Shown: positions 7,279 through 17,031, numbered from the stretch's first letter. The stretch is DNA of 64,000 nucleotides from Ruoffia sp044336205 (GCA_044336205.1 CP172318.1:744001-808000); one strand, 5' to 3'. Notes: generated from the letters alone by a model not told the origin. Numbers and translations: made by a program.

Positions 7279-9627
7279 ATGAGTTTATCAAAATTAGAAA
7301 CTAGAATATTAGAATTATTACAAGATAATCCTGATAAACAATATAAAACAGATCAAATCGCCCAATATTTTAACTATAAAGGTAGTAAGAATTATAAAAA
7401 ATTAGTTAAAGCCCTTGCGTTTCTTGAACGCATCAATAAGTTACAGGTAACTGAAAATGGCCGTTTCATGGCCATGGATAATAGCGAGGAGAAAGTTATC
7501 GGTGTTTTCCGTGGGAATGACCGTGGCTTTGGTTTCATTGATTATGATGAAGACCTACCTGATTTATTTGTTCCACCTAATATGGTAGGAAATGCATTAA
7601 ATGGTGATACGGTAGAGGTAAGTATTATTAAACGAATTAATCCATCGACAAGTAAGGGATCTGAAGCGAGGGTTGAAAGAATTGTTGAACGGAATACCCA
7701 TCAATTAGTCGGTGAGTTTATTGCTTATGATACACAGACCCGTGAAAACAGTTCATACATAGGTTTTATTATTCCTCAAGGGCAATTTAATGACCAGATT
7801 AAAGTTCAAGTATTAGATGAAGGTATTCGCCCAATTAACCATTCAGTCGTTATCTTAAAAATTAAAGACTACCCGAGTGTCGATGAGCCGAAAGTGATGA
7901 CAGGGTATGTGTGTAAAGAAATTGGTCATAAAGACGAACCAGGCGTAGACATTTTGTCCATCTTATATCAATTCAATATTCCGCATGAATTTCCTAAGAA
8001 TGTGTTAGAGATGGCTCAATCGATTCCTCAAGAAGTTCAAGTTGAGGAATTAGAAGGTCGCCGTGATTTACGAGAAGAATTAATTATTACTATTGATGGG
8101 GCAGATGCTAAAGACCTAGACGATGCTATCTCATTGACAAAGTTAAGTGATGACCGGTATAAATTAGGTGTACATATTGCAGATGTATCTCATTATGTCA
8201 CTGAAAATTCATTTATTGACCGCGAAGCTTATGAACGTGGAACATCCGTTTACTTGACAGACAGAGTTGTTCCAATGTTACCTCAACGATTATCTAATGG
8301 TATCTGTTCATTATTACCTGGTGTGGATCGTTTAACAGTATCCTGTGAGATGATTATTGATTCATCTGGAAAAGTTCAAGATTTTGATATTTTCTTAAGT
8401 GTTATTAACTCAAGTTACAGAATGACTTACACAGAAGTTAATCTTATTCTTGATGGTGATAAAGAATTACGACAAGAATATGATGAAATTGTAGGCATGC
8501 TTGAGGATATGCGTGATCTACACCATCAGCTTGAAGCAATGCGTCGTCGCCGAGGTGCTTTAAGTTTTGAGACCCCTGAAGCACAAATTATTGTTGATGA
8601 AGAAGGACATCCTTTAAAAATTATCCACCGCCAACGTGGTGTTGGGGAACGCATGATAGAATCATTTATGCTTGTAGCCAATGAGACTGTTGCCAAGAGC
8701 TATACAGATAAAGAATTTCCAATGATTTATCGGGTTCATGAGCAACCAGATGAAGATCGAATGCATAATTTCGCGGAATTTATAACCGCTTTTGGTGTTA
8801 TTTTACGAGGGCAAGCTGAATCCATTAGGCCTAAACAACTTCAAGAAGCTCTTGAACAATTACAAGATACTCCTTATGAAGAAGTGGTATCCATGATGAT
8901 GTTAAGAAGTATGCAACAGGCACGTTATGCCGAAGACCCCTTAGGACACTATGGACTAGCCGCTAAAGATTATACTCACTTTACATCACCAATTAGGCGT
9001 TATCCTGACTTGATCGTTCACCGTCTCATTCATCAGTATCTACAAGCTAACCCAACTGATAGTGATAAGCGTAAGTTGGCTGAGCGAATTCCAGATATTG
9101 CTGAACATTCATCTAAGATGGAACGCCGTGCAGTAGATGCTGAACGTGAGACGGATGCACTGAAGAAAGCTGAGTACATGATGGATAAGATTGGCGAACA
9201 GTTTGAAGGAATGATTTCTTCAATTACGTCTTTTGGTATGTTCGTTCAATTGCCGAATACAGTGGAAGGCTTAATCTCACTACCTAAATTATCTGATGAT
9301 TATTACCAATATGATTCGCAACATCTAATCCTTATCGGTGAGAGGACTCATAATGTATACAGAATAGGTCAACAAGTATTAATTGAAGTCGAAGCTGTCA
9401 ATATTGATGAGAGAGAAATTGATTTCAAGTTAATTGAATCTTACGAGACAGACAACAAAGACTTGGAACATGTTATCGAAGCCAATAAGCAAAAGAAACG
9501 ACGCAAGCAACAACAGAAGCAAATGTCTAAATCTTCAAAAAAACAACATAGACAATCATTTAAGAAGATTGCTAACAAGCGGACAAAACCACGAAAAGGT
9601 AAGTTTAAAATTAGAAGAAAAAAGTAG
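7279..9627 (+). CDS. rnr: Ribonuclease R
   Basis: RNase R is a processive 3'-5' exoribonuclease that digests structured RNA and works with SmpB in trans-translation. The 782 residues show an N-terminal winged-helix segment (1-70), a cold-shock domain (FRGNDRGFGFIDYDED, about 77-92), the RNB catalytic signature DGADAKDLDDA (273-283) with metal-binding aspartates, an S1 domain (about 640-720: EGMISSITSFGMFVQL) and a lysine-rich tail. AAAGGAGGGC precedes the ATG. smpB follows after 16 bases, so the two are co-transcribed. Confidence 0.97.
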   Translation: MSLSKLETRILELLQDNPDKQYKTDQIAQYFNYKGSKNYKKLVKALAFLERINKLQVTENGRFMAMDNSEEKVIGVFRGNDRGFGFIDYDEDLPDLFVPPNMVGNALNGDTVEVSIIKRINPSTSKGSEARVERIVERNTHQLVGEFIAYDTQTRENSSYIGFIIPQGQFNDQIKVQVLDEGIRPINHSVVILKIKDYPSVDEPKVMTGYVCKEIGHKDEPGVDILSILYQFNIPHEFPKNVLEMAQSIPQEVQVEELEGRRDLREELIITIDGADAKDLDDAISLTKLSDDRYKLGVHIADVSHYVTENSFIDREAYERGTSVYLTDRVVPMLPQRLSNGICSLLPGVDRLTVSCEMIIDSSGKVQDFDIFLSVINSSYRMTYTEVNLILDGDKELRQEYDEIVGMLEDMRDLHHQLEAMRRRRGALSFETPEAQIIVDEEGHPLKIIHRQRGVGERMIESFMLVANETVAKSYTDKEFPMIYRVHEQPDEDRMHNFAEFITAFGVILRGQAESIRPKQLQEALEQLQDTPYEEVVSMMMLRSMQQARYAEDPLGHYGLAAKDYTHFTSPIRRYPDLIVHRLIHQYLQANPTDSDKRKLAERIPDIAEHSSKMERRAVDAERETDALKKAEYMMDKIGEQFEGMISSITSFGMFVQLPNTVEGLISLPKLSDDYYQYDSQHLILIGERTHNVYRIGQQVLIEVEAVNIDEREIDFKLIESYETDNKDLEHVIEANKQKKRRKQQQKQMSKSSKKQHRQSFKKIANKRTKPRKGKFKIRRKK

Positions 9628-9643
9628 TAAATGAGGAATGACT

Positions 9644-10102
9644 ATGGTTCAACAAAAAGATAAACCATTAGCTCAAAACCGAAAAGCTCGACACGATTAT
9701 ACAATTATTGATACTTATGAGGCTGGATTAGCCTTACAAGGGACAGAAATTAAATCGATTAGACAAGGTAAAATCAACTTAAAGGATGGATTTGTTTCCA
9801 TCCGCAATGGGGAAGCGTGGCTAAAGAATGTCCATATTAGTCCTTATGAGCAAGGAAATATATTCAACCATGATCCAATGCGTAATAGAAAACTCTTATT
9901 ACACAAAAGAGAAATAAATAAGTTAGATCAAGAAGTGAAACAAAATCGTTTAACCATTGTCCCATTGAAAGTATATCTCGTTAGAGGTCGGGCGAAAGTA
10001 TTAATCGGATTAGCTGAAGGTAAGAATAAGTATGACAAACGTCATGCATTGAAAGAAAAACAAATGAAACGCGATATTGATCGTGCTTTAAAGAATAGAT
10101 AA
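9644..10102 (+). CDS. smpB: SsrA-binding protein SmpB
   Basis: SmpB binds tmRNA and delivers it to stalled ribosomes. The 152 residues contain family landmarks: NRKARHDY at the N terminus, YEAGLALQGTEIKSIRQGK, the NLKDGFV motif, and the basic tail KNKYDKRHALKEKQMKRD. I chose ATG 9644 because GAGG (9633-9636) is seven bases upstream; the ATG at 9638 is only one base from that site. It ends the secG-rnr operon. No tmRNA gene is visible after it. Confidence 0.96.
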   Translation: MVQQKDKPLAQNRKARHDYTIIDTYEAGLALQGTEIKSIRQGKINLKDGFVSIRNGEAWLKNVHISPYEQGNIFNHDPMRNRKLLLHKREINKLDQEVKQNRLTIVPLKVYLVRGRAKVLIGLAEGKNKYDKRHALKEKQMKRDIDRALKNR

Positions 10103-10114
10103 TGTAAGATCTAC

Positions 10115-10163
10115 TAAACAAAAAATTGAGTCTAGACAATCGTCACAGACTCAATTTTTTGTT
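10115..10163. terminator. Bidirectional terminator between smpB and kdgT-like gene
   Basis: A perfect 18-base stem: AAACAAAAAATTGAGTCT (10115-10132) pairs with AGACTCAATTTTTTGTTT (10146-10163). The A/T tails give a U-run in both directions, serving smpB on plus and the permease gene on minus. Confidence 0.92.
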
Positions 10164-10165
10164 TA

Positions 10166-11107
10166 TTATTTCAATTTTGGATGTGTTTGGTTGTATTCCA
10201 CTTTGACAAGTATAGGTGTCAATACACTTGTAATGACAACCCCTAAGGCAATTTGTGCTGTAGCACTTTGAACAAAGACGGCCATTTCAGGTGCAGAGGC
10301 TGCAATTAATGTAGGTACCGAAACCGACATACCGGCTATGGAAGTTGCAGAAAGTGATGAGACTCCATCTTCATGTAAGAATTTACGTTCAAAAATTAAT
10401 AAGGCAGGAACTAAAATAATATAGAAGGCAACAGTAAGGATAATACCTTGGAATCCAGATTGTACCGCACTAATTAAATCGATACCGGCTCCAAAAACCC
10501 AACCCATGAATGGAGTGAGAATCACTACTCCAGGCTTTAAAAAGTCAGCCATTTTCTTATCAAGATTACCTACAATCATCCCAAAGATAATAGGTACTAA
10601 AGTTGAAAGAATCGGAGTCCAATCAATCGGTGTTGACTGAGCAATTGAGAAAACTAACATAGGGTAGGCTGGTACACAGAATAATCCAATAAGACCAAAA
10701 GCATTGACATCATCTTGAGTTCCAAAATCTTGTTCTAATGCTAAATATAACGAAGGATTTGTAGAACAAATTCCTGTAATTAATGCAAGAGCACTAATAC
10801 CCATAATCCCTTCCATACCCAAAAACTTAATATACAAAAATCCCACAGCCACACACACAATTGTCTTAACTAACATAATTAGACCTTGTTTTTTTAGGAC
10901 GATTGATAGTCGTTTAATATCAATCCCAGCACCAGAACAGAAACATGCTGCCCCAATGACATAGTTTAGTCCAGATGTAGTGAATAAGGCTTCACTTACT
11001 CCGCCTAAACTAAGGAAAAAATTAGGAATAAACGTTCTAACTAATGCCGCACATAGCATTGGTATTAATAGAAGCCCTCCAGGGAATTTCTTCATAAAAT
11101 CATACAT
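10166..11107 (-). CDS. 2-keto-3-deoxygluconate permease family transporter (KdgT-like)
   Basis: A 313-residue membrane protein with about ten hydrophobic segments, starting MYDFMKKFPGGLLLIPML, the typical KdgT N terminus. Internal landmarks such as ALITGICSTNPSLYLAL and a late VPTLIAAS segment fit the family. By family knowledge it would import 2-keto-3-deoxygluconate by proton symport. No kdgK/kdgA or uronate genes are nearby, so the substrate is uncertain. GAAGG lies about 8 bases before the ATG on the minus strand. It follows rnjA but is separated from it by a terminator. Confidence 0.85.
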   Translation of the reverse strand: MYDFMKKFPGGLLLIPMLCAALVRTFIPNFFLSLGGVSEALFTTSGLNYVIGAACFCSGAGIDIKRLSIVLKKQGLIMLVKTIVCVAVGFLYIKFLGMEGIMGISALALITGICSTNPSLYLALEQDFGTQDDVNAFGLIGLFCVPAYPMLVFSIAQSTPIDWTPILSTLVPIIFGMIVGNLDKKMADFLKPGVVILTPFMGWVFGAGIDLISAVQSGFQGIILTVAFYIILVPALLIFERKFLHEDGVSSLSATSIAGMSVSVPTLIAASAPEMAVFVQSATAQIALGVVITSVLTPILVKVEYNQTHPKLK

Positions 11108-11170
11108 GATAATACCTTCTTTCGCATAGGATAAAAATAATTATTATGACTACTATATTACTACTAAGAT

Positions 11171-11223
11171 AAAAAAATACTAGGCTAATGAAAAAATTTT
11201 CTATAATTTTCAATTATCCTAGT
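11171..11223 (-). terminator. Terminator of rpoY-rnjA
   Basis: On the minus strand ACTAGGATAATTGAAAATT pairs with AATTTTTTCATTAGCCTAGT with few mismatches, then ATTTTTTTA follows. It lies between the rnjA stop and the permease start. Confidence 0.8.
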
Positions 11224-11230
11224 GTTTATG

Positions 11231-12970
11231 TTATTTAGTTTTATTTGGGTTATTTGATTTGTCTTTACTTCGACGATCACGAACACCTTTATTGATGTCT
11301 AATAATACAGGTAGAATCATAGGAGTTCTTTGGGTGCGTTCGAATAAGATTGGTTTGATTTGGTCAAAGATAATATCACGAATGAGTTTTTCGTTAACAT
11401 TATTACCATTCTCATTTAACCCACGGTTGATTGCTGATTTCATAGCTTGTTGGATTTCCTGAATTAAGTCAACTGACTCTCTCATATAAATGAATCCTCG
11501 TGACATAATATCTGGACCACTAATAAGTTGCTTGTTCTCATAATCTATCGTAGCAGTGACTATGACAAGTCCATCTTCAGATAAGTTCTTGCGGTCTCTT
11601 AAGACAATGTTACCAACATCTCCAATACCACTTCCATCAACATATACATCTTGAGCATTAAAGAAACCAGCCATTCTTGCACTATTCTTAGTAAGTGCAA
11701 GTACATCACCGTTTTTCATGATAAATGTATTCTCACGAGGTATACCAGTTAATTGGGCCAATTTGGCTTGAATACTTAACATTCTATATTCACCGTGAAC
11801 AGGCATAAAGTATTTAGGTTTCATCAAACGAAGCATTAATAATTGTTCTTGTTGACTACCATGACCTGAAGTATGAATATTATTGACCTTACCATGGATA
11901 ACATTGGCACCTATCTCAATCAATTGATTAATAACACGGTTTACACTCGCTGTATTACCTGGAATAGGTGAACTAGAGAATATGACAGTATCATTCGGTT
12001 GAATTGAGATTTGACGGTGAGTTCCATTAGCGATACGACTTAGCGCTGCCATCGGTTCACCTTGAGATCCTGTACATAGAATAATCATCTCTTCTGCAGG
12101 GTATTGGTCAAGTTGACGATTATCAACAAATACATCAACTCCATGAGCATCAATGTAACCAAGCTCAATGCCTGTCTTGATAGAGTTTTCCATACTACGT
12201 CCAAAAACTGCTATCTTCCGATTTGTTTTTATTGCTGTTTCTACAATTTGTTGAAGGCGAGATACGTTGGATGCGAATGTCGCAAAGATAACTCGTCCAC
12301 TCACTCCTTGGATAATATTGTTAATAGATTGACCTACGACTCTTTCTGAGAGTGTAAAGGTTGGTACTTCAGCATTAGTACTATCTCCTAAGAGAAGCAA
12401 AACACCCTCATCACCAATCTGACTCATTCTATGAATATTAGCTGGCTCTCCTACAGGTGTAAAATCAAACTTATAATCTCCGGTGAAGACAATATTACCT
12501 TCAGGTGTTTTTACAACGATCCCATAAGCTTCTGGAATTGAGTGAACCGTACGATAGAAACTAACAGATAGTTTTCTGAAGTTAATGACCGTATCTTCGT
12601 CATAGACAGTTATTTGTGCATCACGCAATAATCCACGCTCTTGAAGTTTATTACGAATAAGCGCAGCAGCTAACTTATCTGCATAAATAGGGATGTTGAT
12701 TTGTTGCAGTAGGAATGGAATTCCTCCAATGTGATCTTCATGACCGTGGCTAATAATGAGTGCTTTTACTTTATGACTATTTTCTAGAATGTATTGATAA
12801 TCATTAATAACGTAATCAATTCCTAATAGTTCCTCTTCGGGAAAAAGCACACCACAGTCCATTAAAACAATTTCATCTTGAAATTGGACACCATACATAT
12901 TTTTTCCAATTTCGTTGAGTCCGCCAATAGCGAATACTCCGACTTCATTGTTTTTAAGGTTAACAGCCAT
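11231..12970 (-). CDS. rnjA: Ribonuclease J
   Basis: RNase J is a dual endoribonuclease and 5'-3' exoribonuclease that starts much mRNA decay in Firmicutes. The 579 residues carry the metallo-beta-lactamase/beta-CASP signature SHGHEDHIGG, with H75, H77, D79 and H80 as zinc ligands. Further motifs are TGDYKFDFTP, GDSTNAEVP, the CTGSQGEP segment and VHGEYRML. The last 100 residues form the usual C-terminal domain. Its ATG directly follows the rpoY stop codon, so translation is probably coupled. This rpoY-rnjA pairing is conserved in Bacillales and Lactobacillales. Confidence 0.95.
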   Translation of the reverse strand: MAVNLKNNEVGVFAIGGLNEIGKNMYGVQFQDEIVLMDCGVLFPEEELLGIDYVINDYQYILENSHKVKALIISHGHEDHIGGIPFLLQQINIPIYADKLAAALIRNKLQERGLLRDAQITVYDEDTVINFRKLSVSFYRTVHSIPEAYGIVVKTPEGNIVFTGDYKFDFTPVGEPANIHRMSQIGDEGVLLLLGDSTNAEVPTFTLSERVVGQSINNIIQGVSGRVIFATFASNVSRLQQIVETAIKTNRKIAVFGRSMENSIKTGIELGYIDAHGVDVFVDNRQLDQYPAEEMIILCTGSQGEPMAALSRIANGTHRQISIQPNDTVIFSSSPIPGNTASVNRVINQLIEIGANVIHGKVNNIHTSGHGSQQEQLLMLRLMKPKYFMPVHGEYRMLSIQAKLAQLTGIPRENTFIMKNGDVLALTKNSARMAGFFNAQDVYVDGSGIGDVGNIVLRDRKNLSEDGLVIVTATIDYENKQLISGPDIMSRGFIYMRESVDLIQEIQQAMKSAINRGLNENGNNVNEKLIRDIIFDQIKPILFERTQRTPMILPVLLDINKGVRDRRSKDKSNNPNKTK

Positions 12971-13186
12971 CTACGCTTTCACAACCTTGAAGTCTGGATT
13001 ATGTTCTTTTTCATATTCTAAGAACTCTCCAGAAATTTCAGTAATGTGCTCGATCATGTATGGTGTGTTATTTCTTAAATATTCTCGAACCTCACTGATT
13101 TTATCAGCTTCCACGTATAAAGATTTTGTATCTTCACGACGTGGTGCTTCATGGATTGATTCTTGATAAAAAACTTTAAATATCAT
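12971..13186 (-). CDS. rpoY: RNA polymerase epsilon subunit RpoY (DUF1447/YkzG)
   Basis: A 71-residue acidic-basic protein, MIFKVFYQES at the start, then EAPRREDTKSLYVEA and EYLEYEKEH-like helices, which match the DUF1447 family. It is a small accessory subunit of Firmicutes RNA polymerase. AAAGGAG lies nine bases before its ATG. It sits immediately upstream of rnjA, as in B. subtilis ykzG-rnjA. Confidence 0.92.
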   Translation of the reverse strand: MIFKVFYQESIHEAPRREDTKSLYVEADKISEVREYLRNNTPYMIEHITEISGEFLEYEKEHNPDFKVVKA

Positions 13187-13411
13187 TTATAATCTCCTTT
13201 ACTAAATTTATTGTAAATGATAAGTGATTTATTAAAACCACAGCTATATATATATTATCACAATCCCCTTTTTAAGTATATTCAAATTTACTGGACCATA
13301 GATTTGTATAGGTTTATTGGTGTTTGCATAACTTTTTTATTTTTTTACAAAATTAATAATGGATTCCGACTTAAAAAGTGTATTTATAGTAGACGAGTAA
13401 GGAGGTAAAAA

Positions 13412-14461
13412 ATGATTGAAGGTGATGCAATTAAACTTATTGAAGAAGCGATAAAGCTTAATAGTTCAGATATACATATCTTACCTACTAAGACTAGGTA
13501 CAATGTTTACTTTCGAACTGAAGGGCAGCTCATGCCACATCAGCAGGAAAGTTTAGATTGGGGAAAGCGTCTCATTAGTCACTTAAAATTTTTGGCAAAT
13601 ATGGATGTAGGAGAGAAACGTCGACCACAATCAGGCTCAGCTTCTATGGAGTTAGAAGGTGGAACGATAGAAATTAGACTTTCAACCATTACGAGTGTTT
13701 TATTACTAGAATCAATGGTTATTCGAGTTCTGAAAACAAGGCAAGGGCTTCAAAGCCACATTGAAACCTTTTTTCCTCAAGATATTGAGGTGTTAAGGCG
13801 ATTGACACGATTAAAAAGCGGATTGATTTTGTTTTCGGGGCCAGTCGGATCAGGGAAGACAACTACCATATATCAACTTTTGCGTGAACGCATTCAACAT
13901 GAAAATCTTCAAATTATTACAATGGAAGATCCAGTTGAAATGTACGAGGAACGTTTCTTACAAACTGAAGTAAATGAAAGAGCCGGCATTACTTATGATT
14001 TGCTAATTAAGTCATCTCTGAGACACCATCCAGATATACTCATGATTGGTGAGATAAGGGATGAAGAAACCGCTAAGATGGCAGTTAGAGGCGCTTTGAC
14101 TGGACATCTGCTAATCGCAACTATTCATGCTAAAAACACTAGAGGTGTGATTGCTCGACTTCAAGAATTAAGTGTTAGTGATGAGCAACTGAGACAAACG
14201 ATTATTGGAATTATCTCACAAAGACTTGTTCCTAAGCTCTGTCCTCAATGTAAGAATCAATGCTCTCATGATTGCCAATTCATTATCCAATCAAATAAAC
14301 GTGCCGTTTTATTCGAACTATTGACAGGCAATGCCCTGAATGAAGTTTTATCCGGTAAAGTTCAACTGCAACAATTTATATCACTCAATAAGAAACTAAG
14401 AAAGGCTTGGGCATATGGATTCATTGATAGTAAGAATTACAAAAAATTTAAAATTTTCTAA
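13412..14461 (+). CDS. comGA: Competence ATPase ComGA
   Basis: ComGA is the GspE/PilB-type secretion ATPase that powers assembly of the competence pseudopilus at the inner face of the membrane. The 349 residues show Walker A GPVGSGKTT (143-151), the Asp box MEDPVE (about 171), Walker B DILMIGEIRD (208-217) and the late cysteine pair CPQC. AAGGAGG precedes the ATG. It is first of the comGA-GG operon. No streptococcal ComX box (TACGAATA) or convincing ComK box is seen upstream, so its competence regulator is unclear. Confidence 0.94.
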   Translation: MIEGDAIKLIEEAIKLNSSDIHILPTKTRYNVYFRTEGQLMPHQQESLDWGKRLISHLKFLANMDVGEKRRPQSGSASMELEGGTIEIRLSTITSVLLLESMVIRVLKTRQGLQSHIETFFPQDIEVLRRLTRLKSGLILFSGPVGSGKTTTIYQLLRERIQHENLQIITMEDPVEMYEERFLQTEVNERAGITYDLLIKSSLRHHPDILMIGEIRDEETAKMAVRGALTGHLLIATIHAKNTRGVIARLQELSVSDEQLRQTIIGIISQRLVPKLCPQCKNQCSHDCQFIIQSNKRAVLFELLTGNALNEVLSGKVQLQQFISLNKKLRKAWAYGFIDSKNYKKFKIF

Positions 14462-15482
14462 GAAATTAAAGATACCTAACAATCTGCAAGCATATTTTCT
14501 GAAAACAATGAGTGAATTATTAGCGCAAGGATTTTCGATGCATCAAAGTCTAGAGTTTATGCCAGCTTTATTAAAGAAACAAAAAGCCGAAATAAGTTAT
14601 ATTCTTAGCGTTTTAGAATCAGGTGAATCCTTTGAGAGTAGTTTAAGAGGCTTAGGTTTCTCTAACTCAATTATAGCTCAAATATTTTATGGACAACGAC
14701 AAGGTCGCTTCATAGAGGCGATAGACAGATCTAGTAAACAACTTTATCAAGCACAAGAATACAAAAATAAACTCGTCAAAATTATTATTTACCCGCTTGC
14801 TTTGTTTATTGGATTGGTTGCCATGCTTTTTTCAATAAGAGCATTTTTACTTCCTCAAATAACTTCTTTTATTAGCCAAGAAGTCTATGAGAGAGAATTA
14901 CTTGTACGGATTTTGGTCGGCTTCTTTACATACTTGCCGCAAATCTTTGGAATTTTCTTAGCAGTTTGTTTCATTATATATGGTGTGGTTGATTTGTATT
15001 TGCTAAAACAATCAGAGTTTAAACGTTATCAATTATTAGTAAAAATCCCCATATTCAGCCATTGGGTTCGTAACTATGCTACTTATATTATTACTAGAGA
15101 ATTAGGACAATTTTTCTTGAGTGGGTATTCAATTCAACAAGTATTGCAAGTGCTCATTGATTATCCTATTGATCCATTTCTTACTGAGATTGCTAAATTA
15201 ATCCAAGAAGAAATGCTAAAAGGAATAGATTTATCAGTAGTATTATCAGATTTAGCCATCTTTACTGAAGATTTACCCTTAGTGATATATCAAGGTGAGT
15301 TGACTAGTCAGAGTGGACAAAAATGTCAAATCTATTCACAAAAAGTCTACACAGATTTGATGGAAGATATTCAAAGAAAGATTAGATATGTTCAACCAAT
15401 ACTCTTTATCTTTATTGCATTATTAGTAATGGCAATGTATCTCATGATGATGTTACCAATGTTAACTATGGATGGACTATAG
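14415..15482 (+). CDS. comGB: Competence pseudopilus membrane protein ComGB
   Basis: This GspF/PilC-family polytopic membrane protein is the platform for pseudopilin assembly. Two homologous halves are visible, each with an LLxxGFSMHQSLEF-like or FFLSGYSIQQVLQV helix, followed by hydrophobic segments around residues 135-160, 175-200 and 320-350. At 355 residues it is of normal size. It overlaps the end of comGA by 47 bases if ATG 14415 is used; no strong ribosome site is seen, so coupling is likely. Confidence 0.92.
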   Translation: MDSLIVRITKNLKFSKKLKIPNNLQAYFLKTMSELLAQGFSMHQSLEFMPALLKKQKAEISYILSVLESGESFESSLRGLGFSNSIIAQIFYGQRQGRFIEAIDRSSKQLYQAQEYKNKLVKIIIYPLALFIGLVAMLFSIRAFLLPQITSFISQEVYERELLVRILVGFFTYLPQIFGIFLAVCFIIYGVVDLYLLKQSEFKRYQLLVKIPIFSHWVRNYATYIITRELGQFFLSGYSIQQVLQVLIDYPIDPFLTEIAKLIQEEMLKGIDLSVVLSDLAIFTEDLPLVIYQGELTSQSGQKCQIYSQKVYTDLMEDIQRKIRYVQPILFIFIALLVMAMYLMMMLPMLTMDGL

Positions 15483-15497
15483 AAAGGAAAAATAAAA

Positions 15498-15845
15498 ATG
15501 AAAAAAATTTTTAAAATACTTAAAGAAAGAACTTTGAATGAAAAAGCTTTCACTCTTTTGGAAGTTATGATTGTTCTTATAGTGGTAGGGTTGTTGATGG
15601 CGATTATCATTCCAAACGTTGCCGGTCAAAGAGATCGGGTTCAAAATCAAGCTCAAGTCAATATCGCAGAAGTCATTGAAACGCAAGTGAGTACTTATGA
15701 ATTAGTAAATAGTGAAGGCGGAGTTACTTTAACCATGCTTTATAATGAAGACTACTTAACTGAAAGACAATATAATGAAGCACAAAACCTTCTAGGATTA
15801 TCACCGGATGAAGAAATTTCAATCCCAATTATTATTAATGAATAA
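15498..15845 (+). CDS. comGC: Major competence pseudopilin ComGC
   Basis: The 115-residue precursor has the prepilin leader MKKIFKILKERTLNEKA followed by FTLLEVMIVLIVVGLL. Cleavage is expected between A17 and F18, with conserved E22 (fifth residue of the mature form). The hydrophobic helix continues to about residue 40. It is the main subunit of the transformation pseudopilus. AGAAAGGA lies upstream of the ATG. It overlaps comGD by 8 bases. Confidence 0.94.
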   Translation: MKKIFKILKERTLNEKAFTLLEVMIVLIVVGLLMAIIIPNVAGQRDRVQNQAQVNIAEVIETQVSTYELVNSEGGVTLTMLYNEDYLTERQYNEAQNLLGLSPDEEISIPIIINE

Positions 15846-16264
15846 AAAGGGATTCACACTACTGGAGACAATGATTATCTTACTCATTGTCTCTATAGTT
15901 TTAGCTTTTGTTAGCTATCGTCCTTCAGGACATTTGACAAAAGAAATTGAAAGTCGACTTTTTTTGAACAAATAGAAAATACACTTAAGTTGAGCCAACA
16001 ACAAGCGGTGGTTCAAAATAAGAATATTTTGATTGTTTTTAGTGTGGGAACACAGACATTCACAGTCCAAGATAAAGATAGAAATCAATTTCTATATATA
16101 AAAGAGTTTCCTGAACATATCACACTGACCCGGGGTATTGAGTTTACCTATTACCCTCAGGGGGAGTAAGCAATTTTGACACGGTGGTCTTTCAAGATAC
16201 TCAATCTGATAAATTAATTTCATTGGTTTTTCAATTAGGGAATGGTCAATTTGAATTTCAATAA
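15838..16264 (+). pseudogene. comGD: Competence pseudopilin ComGD, broken by two apparent single-base deletions
   Basis: The frame opens MNKKGFTLLETMIILLIVSIVLAF, a clear type IV prepilin start. It stops at TAG after CGACTTTTTTTGAACAAATAG (T7 at 15959-15965). One extra T continues FEQIENTLKLSQQQAVVQ... to a second stop after CAGGGGGAGTAA (G5 at 16160-16164). One extra G continues GGVSNFDTVVFQD... to the stop at 16264. The repaired product is 142 residues, the usual ComGD size. Both lesions are in homopolymers and both lack one base, so sequencing error is as likely as true inactivation. Confidence 0.82.
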
Positions 16265-16601
16265 TAAAAAAGCTTTTACAATTACAGAATCTATTGTTGG
16301 ATTCTTTTTATTCAGTTCGATGTTACTTTTGTATTTACCTGCTTATTATAATGAGATGGAACGGATGGAAGGAGCTATCGCTCAAACTAATTATTGGCGT
16401 GTATTTAGTGACCTCGTTGAAGTTGAACTCAATTCAATAATAAGTGAGGAAAGTAGAAGATTGCAGCAAGACATGATTATTGAATTATGGGAGGCTGATC
16501 AAGAAAATAATGTGAGTCAATTTTATTGTGACGAATATTTGTGTTTGATAACGTTTAGTGAGGGACATTCATTATATGTTGAAATTGAAGAAGTTAATTA
16601 A
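16242..16601 (+). CDS. comGE: Competence pseudopilin ComGE
   Basis: A 119-residue protein with a class III prepilin-like start, MVNLNFNNKKAFTITESIVGFFLF, cleavable before F, and a conserved Glu five residues in. It holds the comGE position, overlapping the end of comGD by 23 bases. By family knowledge it is a minor pseudopilin of the DNA-uptake apparatus. Sequence beyond the N-terminal helix is poorly conserved, so the name is mainly positional. Confidence 0.8.
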   Translation: MVNLNFNNKKAFTITESIVGFFLFSSMLLLYLPAYYNEMERMEGAIAQTNYWRVFSDLVEVELNSIISEESRRLQQDMIIELWEADQENNVSQFYCDEYLCLITFSEGHSLYVEIEEVN

Positions 16602-17031
16602 TAAACAAGCATTCAGCTTTATTGAAATTTTTATCTCATTGATTGTGTTAAGTTTAATCCTTAGTATGATGACGACTGTTAATCAATCTTATCATCGGAT
16701 TGATAACCAAATCAAAGCAAGAAAAGACGCTGAATTTCAGCATTTTCTTGCATTATTAGATCGGGAAATTAATAAGTATTATGTGAAAGCTGTAAATAAT
16801 AACCGTGTTGTAGTAAGAGATATCAACAAGGCGAGTGATCAGTTTGTTATTTTACGTAATAACAAAATTTATTTGACTCCAGGTCACCAGCCATTATTAT
16901 ATGAGGTCGCAAGTTGGTATTTATCAATCTTTGATAACCGTCTTTATATGGTTGTCGAGTTTACAAATGGTGAAAGTGAACAAGGTTCGATTGAAATCAG
17001 TTTGTATGAGGATTCATTTTATGATCGTTAA
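16576..17031 (+). CDS. comGF: Competence protein ComGF
   Basis: The product (151 residues) starts MLKLKKLINKQAFSFIEIFISLIVLS, a prepilin-like leader and hydrophobic helix, followed by a ComGF-type beta-rich region (FVILRNNKIYLTPGHQPLLYEV). I prefer ATG 16576, with GAGGG upstream; a GTG at 16558 adds six residues. It is a minor pseudopilin of the competence machinery by family and position. It overlaps comGE and comGG, as in other comG operons. Confidence 0.8.
   Translation: MLKLKKLINKQAFSFIEIFISLIVLSLILSMMTTVNQSYHRIDNQIKARKDAEFQHFLALLDREINKYYVKAVNNNRVVVRDINKASDQFVILRNNKIYLTPGHQPLLYEVASWYLSIFDNRLYMVVEFTNGESEQGSIEISLYEDSFYDR

Noticed and set aside
10103..10165. Possible tmRNA gene after smpB
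   Set aside because: Only 63 bases and one terminator hairpin lie there; no tRNA-like ends or tag frame are present.
13217..13408. Plus-strand 63-codon frame in the rpoY-comGA intergenic region
   Set aside because: No ribosome site, low-complexity A/T-driven composition, and it occupies the divergent promoter region.
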